Source: JAMQKA01 sp034521835 (GTDB lineage: Bacteria > Bacteroidota > Rhodothermia > Balneolales > Balneolaceae). From it: a stretch of DNA of 64,000 nt. The notes under the pieces are model-generated. The model was not told where the DNA came from. It searched no databases and saw nothing but the letters and a program-made list of their open reading frames with translations. This document shows positions 1 to 9,336 of this stretch, piece by piece (the first letter of the stretch is position 1; every line of letters starts with the position of its first letter). The stretch covers positions 682,001-746,000 of the forward strand of contig JAXHMA010000004.1 of assembly GCA_034521835.1 (NCBI GenBank). The letters run 5' to 3'. Made by a program: the position numbers and the translations under genes.

Positions 1-167
1 TTAACAACCAATCACAAGCAACAGGGAGCGACCGGCCAGGCAGCGGTCGTGACCATTTAAAGGAGCCAGCAGAAAAAAGCGAGGGGAGACGGGCCGTTGC
101 CGCCTTATTTTTGAAAAGCACCTGCCAAAAAATTGGCAAGAAGAGCGACCAATTTCGGGAAAGCCTA

Positions 168-201
168 GGCGAGGCACGTCCGCTTAATGCGCCGGTTATA
201 G
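168..201 (+). repeat. attC-like right half-site (copy 1)
   Basis: This stretch begins GGCGAGGCACGTC and continues through CTTAATGCGCCGG into GTTATAG. It resembles the 3' half (L'-R') of an integron attC site. A related copy, beginning GGCAAGGCACGTC and ending in CTTAATGTGCGGATTTTATA, lies at 18460-18501. The possible 5' half (TTAACAACC...CAAGC) is at the very start of the window, so the site would be about 200 bases, longer than most attC sites. No integrase gene is visible. The attC reading is inference; the repeat itself is seen. Confidence 0.3.
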
Positions 202-752
202 GGCCAATAAGTACGAAGTCATTCTACTCGTTTATATTCTAATTCTGGACCATCACACATTGACCAAGCGTTTACTAATTTATTGTTAGAGTTGAAATAT
301 AAGTATTCTTCAGGTTCAGAGGTGCAATTGCCAATTATATCATTGTCATTTGGATACGTTAAAACTAGACGCTTTCGGTCTGTGGCATTTTCAATGGTAT
401 AGGTACCTTCTGCTTTTATCGTCTCTCCGTCTCCGTATCGGGTACTTGACTTGACAAATGTATGGTCAGTGTACAGCACGTAAGATTCCTGCCATGCCAT
501 ATCTTCCCCTGTTGTTTCTGAAGGAATCATCGACCCAGTCATTTTAGCCAACTTCCATTTTTGAGGGTAACTGTCAGAAGTTAACGCATTATTTTCTGAA
601 CATGAGTATAATACCAAGCAGCTTAAAATAAGGAATGCTAAATGTTTCATTACTTAAAGTGTTATCAGATTCTAAGATGAATATTACGTTAATAATACAC
701 AAAAATTGAAGTAAATAACTGTGGGTTACTGAATTTTAACTGGCCCTATAAC
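195..752. repeat. 12-bp inverted repeat pair flanking the small lipoprotein gene
   Basis: GTTATAGGGCCA at 195-206 and its exact reverse complement TGGCCCTATAAC at 741-752 bracket the lipoprotein gene at 219-650. The repeats could mark the edges of a gene cassette or a small mobile unit, since the end GTTATAG resembles a cassette recombination point. There is no recombinase in view to test this. Confidence 0.5.
219..650 (-). CDS. Small exported lipoprotein, lipocalin-like hypothetical
   Basis: This encodes 143 residues. The first 17 form a lipoprotein signal peptide with a lipobox ending LVLYSC, so Cys17 would be lipidated. The mature part reads as a short beta-rich protein: it contains KWKLAKMTG near the start, a repeated Y/T-F/V strand pattern and a GTYTIE segment, as in small lipocalin-like lipoproteins of Bacteroidetes. 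No catalytic motif is visible and the function is unknown. The gene sits alone between the perfect 12-bp inverted repeats at 195-206 and 741-752, and the surrounding DNA has no other intact gene, so it may have arrived as a single-gene cassette. Confidence 0.6.
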   Translation of the reverse strand: MKHLAFLILSCLVLYSCSENNALTSDSYPQKWKLAKMTGSMIPSETTGEDMAWQESYVLYTDHTFVKSSTRYGDGETIKAEGTYTIENATDRKRLVLTYPNDNDIIGNCTSEPEEYLYFNSNNKLVNAWSMCDGPELEYKRVE

Positions 753-787
753 TCATAATTATACAAAGTAACTCCCTGTATAATCAT

Positions 788-880
788 ATTATCGAACAAG
801 CATATAGTGTGCGAAAATATAGCCTGAACGTCAATTCTTGCATTATATGCTGGTATTATACGGAAGCTTGTTGCGATAAT
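788..880. repeat. Imperfect palindrome with nested inner arms
   Basis: ATTATCGAACAAGC at 788-801 pairs with GCTTGTTGCGATAAT at 866-880 with one bulged G. Inside it GCATATA (800-806) pairs with TATATGC (844-850). The structure is A+T-rich and lies just outside the 741-752 repeat. It could be a recombination site or a folded RNA. From about 1090 back to 890 the minus strand reads through a Met-less open stretch (containing FRQQILHYQKLDV and KIAGQLGC) that could be a relic of a DNA-binding or transposase gene, which I could not identify. Confidence 0.4.
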
Positions 881-1192
881 ATCGTGATATAATATGCGCC
901 GGACCGTAAAGACTATTCGGCGGATTCCGCATCCTAGCTGTCCAGCAATTTTAGTGACAGGGACATCGAGCTTTTGATAATGCAGTATTTGTTGGCGGAA
1001 TAAAGCAGGATCAAAATCAGCGCCACCCAGGCCGAAAGCGGCCGATGGCTCGATCGGTGGGCAATAAACACTGCGGCCCTTGAAGTCTCTGATTAGGGGA
1101 CTTTGAATATATCCTTATTTATATAAGCCCCTCATACCTTTGCAGGAGGAGTTTGGGGAGGTCAAAACCATAGTATTTCAAAGGCCTCTGAT

Positions 1193-1304
1193 TTAATCCG
1201 GATTATTCACCAAGAAATTTGAGCCATCTATTATTTTTTGCATACATAATAATATCAATCACTTAGGCTATTATTTATACTATTTCGTGAATAATCCGGG
1301 TTAA
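1193..1304. mobile_element. MITE-like element, copy 1 (112 bp)
   Basis: The element begins TTAATCCGGATTATTCAC and ends GTGAATAATCCGGGTTAA, giving near-perfect 18-bp terminal inverted repeats. It is A+T-rich and has no coding capacity. A longer relative (237 bp) is at 15072-15308 with the same ends and a shared inner segment around AATATCAAT-ACTT. A solitary end is at 4679-4700. This layout fits a non-autonomous element mobilised in trans. I recall similar ends on IS1380-type elements, but that assignment is from memory and weak. Confidence 0.65.
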
Positions 1305-1397
1305 TAATAGGAAGGTAATGAAAACGGGAGACTGCATAGATTAGAGATGTGGGAAGTCAGAGACCTCCCACATCAAAATTTAATTGCTTGCTAATCA

Positions 1398-3537
1398 TTA
1401 CATGCTGGCATCCAGGCCGCGGCGTTCCAGCAGGTGCTTGACTTCCGGCTCCTGGCCGCGAAATGCTTTATAGAGCTCCATCGCCTCGTTGCTGCCACCC
1501 TGCGAAGAGGATATACTCGCGGAAGCGGTCGCCGTTTTCTCGCTGAAGACCGCCGTTCTGTTGCATGTAGGCAAAAGCATCAGCGGCTAGCACTTCGCTC
1601 CAGATATAGGCATAGTAGTTGGCAGCATATCCACCTGAAAAGATATGAGCAAAATAGGGCGACTTATAACGCGGTGGTACCGCTTCCATATCCAGGTTGT
1701 ACTTGGCAAGGGCCTGCTGCTCAAAGGCCTGAACGTCTTCGGGAATCTCATCCGTCCCAAGCAGGTGCCATTCCAGGTCCAGCATGGTCGCTGCCAGGTA
1801 CTCCTGGGTATCGAATCCCTGGTTGAAGTTGCTCGCCTCAATCACCTTGTCCAACAGGTCCTGTGGAATCTGTTCGCCGGTTTCGTGGTGAATGGCATAG
1901 TTTTCGAGAATCTCAGGCTGTATTGCCCAGTCTTCCTCAAACGTAGAAGGGAACTCCACGAAGTCGCGCGGCACGGAGGTGCCGGCCTGTGAGGGATATT
2001 CCACGTCCGAAAACAATCCATGTACAGCGTGACCCATTTCATGGAACATCGTGGTGACGTTGTCAAAGCTGATGAGCGCCGGTTCGCCCTCGGCCGGTTT
2101 GGGGATATTCATAACATTCACGATCACAGGCTTTTTGTCCAGCAGGTGCGACTGCGACACAAATGAATTCATCCACGCCCCGCCGCGCTTGCTGTCCCGT
2201 TCAAAATAATCAGCGTAGAATAGCCCGATTTGCGATCCGTCCTCATCATACACGTCAAACACGCGCACATCAGGGTGATAAACCGGAAGGTCATCGCGCT
2301 CCTCAAAGGAGATGCCAAACAGGTTGTTCATCGTATAGAACACCCCGTCCTTGAGCACGCGGTTCAGTTCAAAATAGGGGCGTACTTCCGACTGGTCGAT
2401 GTTATACCGGGCCTGCCGCACTTTCTCGGCGTAAAAGTTCCAGTCCCACGGCTGCACCTCACCTTCAATACCATCCTCTTCCATCATCTCCCTGATATCA
2501 GCCATTTCCCGTTTGCTGTTTTCAATGACTGGCGGGATCAGGTCCTCCAGCATGTCGAGAGCGTTTTCGGGGGTCTTGGCGGTCTGGGGATCCAGCTTGT
2601 AGGCGGCATGGTTTTCATATCCCAGCAGCTCGGACTGCTCGGCGCGCAGCCTGGCCAGCTCCAGTACCAGCGGCCGGTTGTCGATGCCGCCGTCCTGACC
2701 GATACCCCGGTAGGCCGATGCTTTCCATACACGTTCGCGAAGGTCGCGATTGGTTAATTCTTTGAGGATCGGCACTCTCGTGGTGTTGGTAATCGTCAAC
2801 AGGTACTGCCCCTCGTGGCCCCGCTCGGTGGCGGCTTCTTTAGCGGCAGCGATACGGTCGTCGCTGAGCCCGTCCAGCTGTTCCACATCATCCACCAGCA
2901 CGGATCGCTCCCTGGTGATATCCAGCAGGTTTTCCTGGAACTGGGTGGTCAGCGTGGAAGTGCGCTCGTTGATTTCGCGCATTCGCTGTTGCTGGTCTTC
3001 GGTGAGCTGGGCACCTGCGCGGACAAACTCGCGATGGGTATCCTCCAGTAGTTTTATTTGGGCCTCATTTAGATCCAGTTCTTCGCGCTGATCGTACAGT
3101 GTTTTCACGCGGTCATACAGCTCGGCATTCAGCAGGATGTCATCGGAGTGGGCCGCCAGCTTGGGCGCCATCTCTTTCTGGATGGCCTGAATTTCATCGT
3201 TGGTGTGGGCCGAGGTGAGGTTGTAAAATACTGAGGAGGTACGGCTTAGCAACTGGCCACTTTTCTCCATCGCCACGATCGTATTTTCAAAGGTAGCCGG
3301 TTCGGGATTGGTGGCGATCTCGTTGATCTCCTCAAGCTCCCGTTCCATCCCCGCCTCGAAGGCCGGACGGAAGTGATCGGTTGTTATCGCATCAAAGTCA
3401 GGGGCATCAAAGGGTAACCCGCTAGGGTAAAACAGGGGATTTTCGCTCATGTCTGTAGGTTGATTATCAGAATTACTGCAGGCCGATAGCACAATGCTAC
3501 CCGCCGCCAGGATAAGTAAAAGTGATTGAAGTCTCAT
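1398..3537 (-). CDS. dcp: M3 family metallopeptidase (peptidyl-dipeptidase Dcp/oligopeptidase type), one frameshift
   Basis: This is a zinc oligopeptidase expected to act in the periplasm on short peptides. The N-terminus is a lipoprotein signal (lipobox LSAC, Cys20). The zinc site is FHEMGHAVH, with the downstream glutamate in the FVEFPSTFEEDW segment, as in family M3. The intact length would be about 712 residues, normal for Dcp-like enzymes. The frame breaks near 1505, where the bottom strand reads CTCTTCGCAGGG. Removing one T restores REYILS followed by QGGSNEAMELY and the usual M3 C-terminus, ending at 1398. The break is most likely a sequence error. The gene is a single unit; the next gene upstream (3872) diverges. 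Dcp versus OpdA/thimet-type oligopeptidase cannot be settled by eye. Confidence 0.88.
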
Positions 3538-3871
3538 AATTCGAATATGACTATTAGCTATAAGATTTAGTAAGGCGAATATACAGAAAGTTGGAAATAA
3601 CGAGAAGGGCAGAAACCAGAAGCCGTGAGAGCGGTTTTGAGGGAGGGTCAGATAGATTTGAAATGGTAGTAAAGAAAAGGGGTTTAAAGGGTCGTATCAT
3701 AGCCTGCAGTTTCCAGAAAGTCTTAGAAAATGGGCAGAATTGTAGGAAATTGCGGCCTTGCCTGTTTTACATGAAAGAATGATGATCCTGGCTTTCAATC
3801 CAATCTTTTGCTATTTACTACCATTATTTGTATCGTCTAACTATAATATTAACAAAGAGATAGAGGGAGTT

Positions 3872-4315
3872 ATGGAAAAGATAATTATTTGTATATTAAC
3901 AGTTGCGTTTTTCGGTCTTACATGGGGGACTTCTGATGTACAAGGACAAGATCAAGAAAATGAAGAAACCCCTTATTGGTATGTTTCAGAATATAAAATT
4001 CCGTTTGCAAAGGTAGACAGCCTTCGTACGCTTAATGAAATGGCCAACCCTGTTTATCAAAAAGCCATAGATGAAGGATATATTTTGGATTACAAGGTGT
4101 TTATTCATCACACAGGGGGAGAATATAGTGTTGTTCTATTGACTCAATATCCTTCGTGGGATGCGATTGGAGAAGGACGTCGTTTCGATGAAGTTGACCA
4201 GATTGCCATACCCGATTCAGTCAAGCGACAAAAGATTATAGACGGATTCAACTGGGTGTACGAGGGAGCTGCCCACCGAGATAATATCTACACTGAGGTC
4301 ACTGATATAGAATAA
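3872..4315 (+). CDS. Exported hypothetical protein
   Basis: I chose the start at 3872 because an A/G-rich ribosome site (GAGGGAG) lies just before it and because it opens a clean signal peptide (MEKIIICILTVAFFGL..., cleavage near VQGQ). The open frame can be extended upstream to 3758, but that part is not protein-like. The mature part is about 125 residues, with WYVSEYKIPFAKVDSL, a GGEYSVVLLTQYPSWDAI segment and a tail rich in Asp and Glu. The fold may be a small ferredoxin-like (antibiotic-monooxygenase/NIPSNAP-like) domain, but I see no diagnostic residues. Function unknown. Confidence 0.6.
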   Translation: MEKIIICILTVAFFGLTWGTSDVQGQDQENEETPYWYVSEYKIPFAKVDSLRTLNEMANPVYQKAIDEGYILDYKVFIHHTGGEYSVVLLTQYPSWDAIGEGRRFDEVDQIAIPDSVKRQKIIDGFNWVYEGAAHRDNIYTEVTDIE

Positions 4316-4786
4316 TTAATTAAATCCCCAAGCGGTGATTTTTTGGGTTCGGTTTTGTTCATACAAAAGGGATACTTCTAAATGGAAGAAAGAGCTGTGA
4401 CTTTTTGAGGAAGTCCTAATGTATTCTCGTAACGGCTCATAATTGGCCGCTTGTTCTGCACTTTTTACAAATTGATTTAAGATCTGGTCTGTTAAACTTA
4501 AAATTAACGTCAATTCGATATAAGTTAAAATTGTGGCATGGGCGGGAGGTGCCCGTTTTGATCTCTTTCAACATCCCTCAGATCGACTTCAGAAACAACG
4601 GAAGCCGATCATCTCCCCTCAAGGGGAGAAGGGGAGACTTATTGTTGGCATTTTACTTATATGGATCTCAGGTTAAAATTAACCCGGATTATTCACCAAG
4701 CTTTTTCAAAGGATCTTCCCCCTTGCTCCCTGAGCTCGACTCATCTTCAGTATTCAAATTTCGATTCTCAAGGACATTCTGTCCGA
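4316..4786. other. Non-coding stretch with repeat debris
   Basis: I see no supported gene here. It holds a short palindromic tract around 4603-4645 (CTCCCCTCAAGGGGAGAAGGGGAG), similar in style to the interspersed repeats at 35953 and 41996. It also holds a solitary MITE end, TTAACCCGGATTATTCAC, at 4679-4696 followed by CAAG. A 65-codon minus-strand frame at 4316-4513 has no ribosome site and no recognisable features. Confidence 0.5.
4679..4700 (+). repeat. Solitary MITE terminal repeat
   Basis: The 18 bases TTAACCCGGATTATTCAC plus CAAG match the left end of the elements at 1193 and 15072. No partner end is found within a few hundred bases, so this is a truncated copy. Confidence 0.6.
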
Positions 4787-5350
4787 TCAGGATTCGGTTT
4801 CGGGACTTGCCATAAACTCAACCGGCACGCGCACCTCGGTGTTCTCCCATCTCATAATCATGGAGGTGGAATCATCCGCAACCTCCCCGAACTGTATGGT
4901 GAATGCCTCGTTGGTTATTTCGGTACTTTGGGCATTCACATCAACGCGCATTACATCGAATTCAGAGTTATAGTCAAACGCACCCCACTGACCCAGTTGT
5001 GAATTCAGGATGATCGTCCATTGATCTTCTTGAGGGATGGTAAAAAGGGCATACGTTCCGGCCTCAAGCGGATTACCTGCAAATAGGATGTCGCGGGTAG
5101 TGGTCAGCTCGGTGGCTTCATTGGCCCCGGTACGCCAGACATCACTATACGGAACCAATTCTCCAAAAATTTCGCGCCCTCTCATATACGGCTGGCCATA
5201 GACCACCTTTACGTACGTATTATTGTGATTTACTTTGGCAATGGCGATTGGGCTTTTGCGGCGCTCAGTCTCTGTGTCATCTGCTTCGTTTTGACAAGCC
5301 AGTGACCCAAAAACCAGTAAAGACAGGAAGAGGTATGTAATTTTTCTCAT
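4787..5350 (-). CDS. DUF2911 family lipoprotein
   Basis: This encodes 187 residues with a lipoprotein signal peptide (lipobox GSLAC, Cys19). The mature region has the DUF2911 hallmarks: VKVVYGQPYMRGR, FGELVPYSDVWRTGANEAT, an AGTYALFTIP strand and a WTIILN motif followed by WGAFDY. Family members are widespread in Bacteroidetes and related phyla and are predicted periplasmic beta-sandwich proteins. No enzymatic role is established. The gene lies just downstream of the large beta-propeller/barrel gene on the same strand, with 48 bases between them, so the two could be co-transcribed. Confidence 0.85.
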   Translation of the reverse strand: MRKITYLFLSLLVFGSLACQNEADDTETERRKSPIAIAKVNHNNTYVKVVYGQPYMRGREIFGELVPYSDVWRTGANEATELTTTRDILFAGNPLEAGTYALFTIPQEDQWTIILNSQLGQWGAFDYNSEFDVMRVDVNAQSTEITNEAFTIQFGEVADDSTSMIMRWENTEVRVPVEFMASPETES

Positions 5351-5398
5351 GATATTAGCGACCTTATTATTTAGAGCTATATAAGCTAAAATTGACTG

Positions 5399-8299
5399 CT
5401 AAAAGTTCCCTGCGAAAGGATTTAGTGAGTTGCGCGTAGGCTCGTACCCAACTCCAACACCCAGATCAAACGTCAGGTTGGAAATGCGAAACCGTGTTCG
5501 AAGGCCAATTCCAAAAACAGAACGCGAATGGCTGAAAAAATCGTTGATGCCATGATTGTCCAGGTCCGCCACGGTGTCGGTAAAACCGACCAGGTAAATG
5601 TTACTGAAGTAGACGGGAAGCTGGAATCCGCCGTTATCGGGATAGAAGAGGGGAACCGTGTAACGCGTGTTAAAGCTAAGCAGGTGGCGAGCGGTCTCAA
5701 AAACAGGTTCGGAAAAGCCGCCCGAAACCACCGATTGGTTGTCAAAAGCAAATCCCCGCTGGGTGAGTCCCTCTACGCCAACGCGCAGCGACTGATTCCA
5801 TCGCTTCAGAGGTGCGGCATACCAGTATAAATTTGATCGCAAAGCACGTAGCTCCGAAAAGTCGACATCAATATTATACTGTTCGGTTTGGATGGTGGTG
5901 GATCCGGCCGACAGGGAGCGTTCCAGCTCGGCAAAAAACGAGAGGCCGCTGTTGGGCTGCAGGTCCCGAATATTCTGCTGGATTTTATAGTTGAAAAAAG
6001 CAAATAGGTTTGCGGTGGCAAAATTTGCATAGCTGGAAGCCGCCGACCCGTCATGATCCAGCTCAAAAAAGCGGCTGCCGCGGAGCTCCAGCGAAGGCGT
6101 AAATCCCACCGAGGTGTAGCGCACGTTATTTTCCAGCACAAATCGCGTGGGTACGCCAAGGGATAGTCCCAGATCCTGCCGTAAAAAGGTAACCCGTTCA
6201 TCCGGCCCCTGCTCATTCTGCAGTGTAACTGTATTAAAGTTCGGCTTGCTGTAGGTATTGAGCCGAAATCCCGGGAAAAACCCTTTGTGACGATAGGTAA
6301 AATCGTACCACATTCTGTCTTGCACAAAGGTGAAATCCATTTGGTAAGAATTGCGCAAGAGCAGGTCGTTGCTGCTCAAGCTTACGCCCAGCTGGTAAGT
6401 ATCCCGGTTGGAAATCTCGCTGAAGGCCGGGGCTATGGTTCGGGGCAGCAGCCATTTGCCATTGGAGCGATATTTCGATGAAGTCCATGATGTTGATTTT
6501 TCCTTCAGGTCAGCCCCGAGTTCGGGCCGGTCCATAAACCGGTTTTTTTCGGGAGAAGGCCGCCACAGGTCAGCCGCCAGCCGGCGATTTGCAAACCGGG
6601 AGCGATCAAGCACAACCGGCAGCCGCTCGTTGTGATGCTGAATTACAAAAGCGATGCGATCTCCTCCTGGGCTGTAGCTACCCTCCATGGCATTATAGGA
6701 GGCCTCGGTCAGTTGCGTGATTGCCGTTGCTTCCAGATTATACTCGTACAATTGCATGGTACCGGTATGATCACTGGAAAACATCAGCCTGCGGCCCGAG
6801 GGATGCCAGGCGGGATCAAATACGGAGCCATCCATAAACGATACATCCGGAGCCTGCTTTATCTCTTCCTTAATGGAACCTTTATCAACAAGCCAAAGCC
6901 CTTGCAGGCCCCTGCGGTTGGCGACCACCGCCAGTTGGTCCGGGCTATTGGGATTTTGATTTATACTGATAAACTCGGTGCTTGCCAGCGCAATGCGCCC
7001 GGTTATGGAGAAGGTTGAATCATTCTGATTGAGTCTTACCAGGGAGGTTGACTCATGATCGGTTTGTAGTGCAAAAATCGTTTCTTCGTGATAGACCGGC
7101 GCAAAAGCCCGAATATTATCTGTCATCTTTTCAACAGTACCGCTTGCCAGGTCCGCCTGATGCAGGTCCATCTTGTAGGTGTTGTCATAATACGGGCTGG
7201 TGCGATAATTGGAAAATAGCAGCGTGGACCGATCTGCAGACAGATCATAGTTATAATCTCGCAACGAACGCGTTTCAAAGAGTTGCGTCAGGCTGCTGTC
7301 GGAAAGAGTAAACCGGTAGAATCCAGGGCTGGCGTTGTAAAAACTTCCGTAGATTACCAGCTCCTCATCCGAAAGCCAGCGAGGGCGGTGCATATCGGCG
7401 CCCTTGAACGGTATGTGCAGTGACTCGTAGGTGATTTCCTCCTCTGCAATCTGTTTCTGTTTAGTGTCCTTAAAACGGTTGTAAAGCTGAGCGGGCCACC
7501 GGCCGGTAGTATGGCGCAGGGCTACTCCATATCCCAAAAATGGCCAGCGGACAAAGAAATCCAATGCCTTGTGGGTAGTACTGTCACCATGGGTTTGATG
7601 CAGCCAGTTGGTAAACTCGTACCCACCGATGTAGTGACGGTCAAACGGGCGGCTGTAGGATGGGGAGTTCAACATTTCTCCCAACGACCACCGGTTTGAG
7701 CTTTCGAAGGCGGCGTCAAACTGGTTGCTAAAATAGGGATAATTGCCCCGACCGCCATCCGGGGCTACGCCTGTGGTTTCGTGGTAGGTAGCAATGCCTT
7801 CGGAAACGCCCGAGGGAATGGATCCCAGGATGGATCGTGCAGCATCAGGCGAAAAAACCTTAATCAGGTTGGCCCATAGACCCTCCAGATGGCTGTATTG
7901 AAGCGCGTGCACCAGCTCGTGCGGCAACACCGTTTCCAGCCAGTTGCCCGACTGCGGATTCATCGTTTTCCCCTTGATCGTGGGAATCTCAACCTCCGAC
8001 CGAAAATGGCTGGAGGTTACAAACCCGTTGGAGCGGTCATTGAAGTTGTTGAGCACCACCGGGAAATCCGAGAGCTTTCCTCCTACAAGCTGTTGTATCC
8101 GGAGATATTCATGTTCCAGGATCCGAGCGGCTCGCTGGGCAACGGAATCTTCTCCTTCAGGAAAAACGATGGTAAAATGAGGAGTCTGTAGCTGTTGCCA
8201 GTTCAGGTTCGGCGGGCGGTATTTGGTGGGATAGGTTTGGGAGAAGGCGGGGTCAGCAAATAGAATGATACCAAAAAGAATTAAACAGAGGCGTTTCAT
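5399..8299 (-). CDS. Exported metallopeptidase-like / PD40 beta-propeller / outer-membrane barrel fusion
   Basis: I place the start at 8299 (MKRLCLILFG...), which opens a clean signal peptide (cleavage near AFSQ). The frame continues upstream, but that part is not signal-like. The protein is about 966 residues in three parts. An N-terminal peptidase-like domain (residues about 30-270) carries HELVHALQ, an HExxH motif, with a candidate third ligand in SEGIATYHE. A central WD40/PD40 (TolB-like) propeller has repeats such as FDPAWHPSGRRLMFSSDHTGTMQLY and GGDRIAFV. A C-terminal third is rich in alternating aromatic strands and ends in a terminal aromatic (AGNF), as in BamA-like barrels. It probably sits in the outer membrane with the peptidase domain periplasmic. 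Substrate unknown. Confidence 0.75.
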   Translation of the reverse strand: MKRLCLILFGIILFADPAFSQTYPTKYRPPNLNWQQLQTPHFTIVFPEGEDSVAQRAARILEHEYLRIQQLVGGKLSDFPVVLNNFNDRSNGFVTSSHFRSEVEIPTIKGKTMNPQSGNWLETVLPHELVHALQYSHLEGLWANLIKVFSPDAARSILGSIPSGVSEGIATYHETTGVAPDGGRGNYPYFSNQFDAAFESSNRWSLGEMLNSPSYSRPFDRHYIGGYEFTNWLHQTHGDSTTHKALDFFVRWPFLGYGVALRHTTGRWPAQLYNRFKDTKQKQIAEEEITYESLHIPFKGADMHRPRWLSDEELVIYGSFYNASPGFYRFTLSDSSLTQLFETRSLRDYNYDLSADRSTLLFSNYRTSPYYDNTYKMDLHQADLASGTVEKMTDNIRAFAPVYHEETIFALQTDHESTSLVRLNQNDSTFSITGRIALASTEFISINQNPNSPDQLAVVANRRGLQGLWLVDKGSIKEEIKQAPDVSFMDGSVFDPAWHPSGRRLMFSSDHTGTMQLYEYNLEATAITQLTEASYNAMEGSYSPGGDRIAFVIQHHNERLPVVLDRSRFANRRLAADLWRPSPEKNRFMDRPELGADLKEKSTSWTSSKYRSNGKWLLPRTIAPAFSEISNRDTYQLGVSLSSNDLLLRNSYQMDFTFVQDRMWYDFTYRHKGFFPGFRLNTYSKPNFNTVTLQNEQGPDERVTFLRQDLGLSLGVPTRFVLENNVRYTSVGFTPSLELRGSRFFELDHDGSAASSYANFATANLFAFFNYKIQQNIRDLQPNSGLSFFAELERSLSAGSTTIQTEQYNIDVDFSELRALRSNLYWYAAPLKRWNQSLRVGVEGLTQRGFAFDNQSVVSGGFSEPVFETARHLLSFNTRYTVPLFYPDNGGFQLPVYFSNIYLVGFTDTVADLDNHGINDFFSHSRSVFGIGLRTRFRISNLTFDLGVGVGYEPTRNSLNPFAGNF

Positions 8300-8358
8300 A
8301 CAACATGGTCTAACCGGGTTTACGGAATCGGAACATAACAAAAAAATAAACGGAAAAA

Positions 8359-9024
8359 CTATGTTGGAATCGATGGCAGGTACTGGTAAAAAGCCCAGAA
8401 ATGCGAAAATGTCCCCGCCATCACAAACAGGTGCCAGATTTCATGATGGCCAAACCAGCCGGGCAGCGGATTGGGTTTTTCCACTCCATAGATAATAGCT
8501 CCGACTGAATAGGCAAGTCCGCCGGTGATAATCCAGACCAGGAAAGCCATCGGCATTTTGTCGAACAGGATGGGAAAGAGAAAGACGCCCATCCAACCCA
8601 TGCCCAGGTAGAGAAAAAGCGACAGCCATTCTGGAGCTTCTATCCAGATAATCTTTTTTAGGATGCCACCCAGGGCTACCGTCCAGACGGCCCCGAATAC
8701 GATCCACCGCCAGCTTTCATCCAGCACGATGAGACAGATCGGGGTATAAGAACCGGCGATAAGCACATAAATCATGCTGTGGTCCAGTTTGCGAAGCAGG
8801 CGGATCGTCTTCTGTTTCACGTTAAGGCTGTGATAGAGCGTACTGGAGGTATAAAGCAGGATCATGCTGGCGCCGAACATAGAGTAGGCAACGATATGGT
8901 TCACCGATCCCAAAAGCACGGCATCGTACAGCAGTAAAAAAAGACCCACGACAGAGAGCAATACTCCGATGCCGTGAGTCAGCCCGTTAATCGGTTCACG
9001 AATGTGGCGTTTAATGAATTCCAT
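8359..9024 (-). CDS. trhA: Hemolysin III / TrhA family membrane protein (PAQR superfamily)
   Basis: This encodes 221 residues with seven predicted transmembrane helices. It carries the bacterial PAQR motifs: EPINGLTHGIG near the N-terminus, STLYHSL after helix 2, DHSMIYVLIAGSYTP in helix 3, and FGHHEIWHLFVMAG near the C-terminus. These hold the conserved His/Asp/Ser cluster that binds metal in the superfamily. Bacterial members are linked to membrane-fluidity/energetics homeostasis. True haemolysis is unproven for most of them. The gene is divergent from dnaX with 312 bases between them. Confidence 0.92.
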   Translation of the reverse strand: MEFIKRHIREPINGLTHGIGVLLSVVGLFLLLYDAVLLGSVNHIVAYSMFGASMILLYTSSTLYHSLNVKQKTIRLLRKLDHSMIYVLIAGSYTPICLIVLDESWRWIVFGAVWTVALGGILKKIIWIEAPEWLSLFLYLGMGWMGVFLFPILFDKMPMAFLVWIITGGLAYSVGAIIYGVEKPNPLPGWFGHHEIWHLFVMAGTFSHFWAFYQYLPSIPT

Positions 9025-9336
9025 CCAGTCGTTTTAAAAAAAATGTGATAATACCGGTAATGATATGCGTGGTTAACGCTGTTAAGGGGAAAATCGTTTA
9101 CAATGCAGGAAAAAATTTTAAGCACAGAAAAAGTAATGCATCCTCTACGCCTTCGGCCTGATTATATTTCGGTGAATAAGTAGTCGTTTTAGGATAAATG
9201 AGATCATCTTGAGATTCCTTATTAAATCCGAATTCTGCTACGAAATTGGCCATCACTTTTTGTACTTTTCAAACTGTATAAAATTGAACCTGAATACGGG
9301 CTCGTTGTCATCAGGAACAGTCAAAATTAGACCTCT
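9025..9336. promoter_or_regulatory. Divergent intergenic region trhA / dnaX
   Basis: This 312-base A+T-rich gap must hold promoters for both trhA (leftward) and dnaX (rightward). I see no conserved operator or riboswitch. No strong Shine-Dalgarno precedes the dnaX start at 9337 (context TTAGACCTCTATG), which is common in Bacteroidetes-type genomes. Confidence 0.4.

Noticed and set aside
4316..4513. 65-codon minus-strand open frame
   Set aside because: It has no ribosome site, no hydrophobic or domain pattern and sits among repeat debris; most likely chance.
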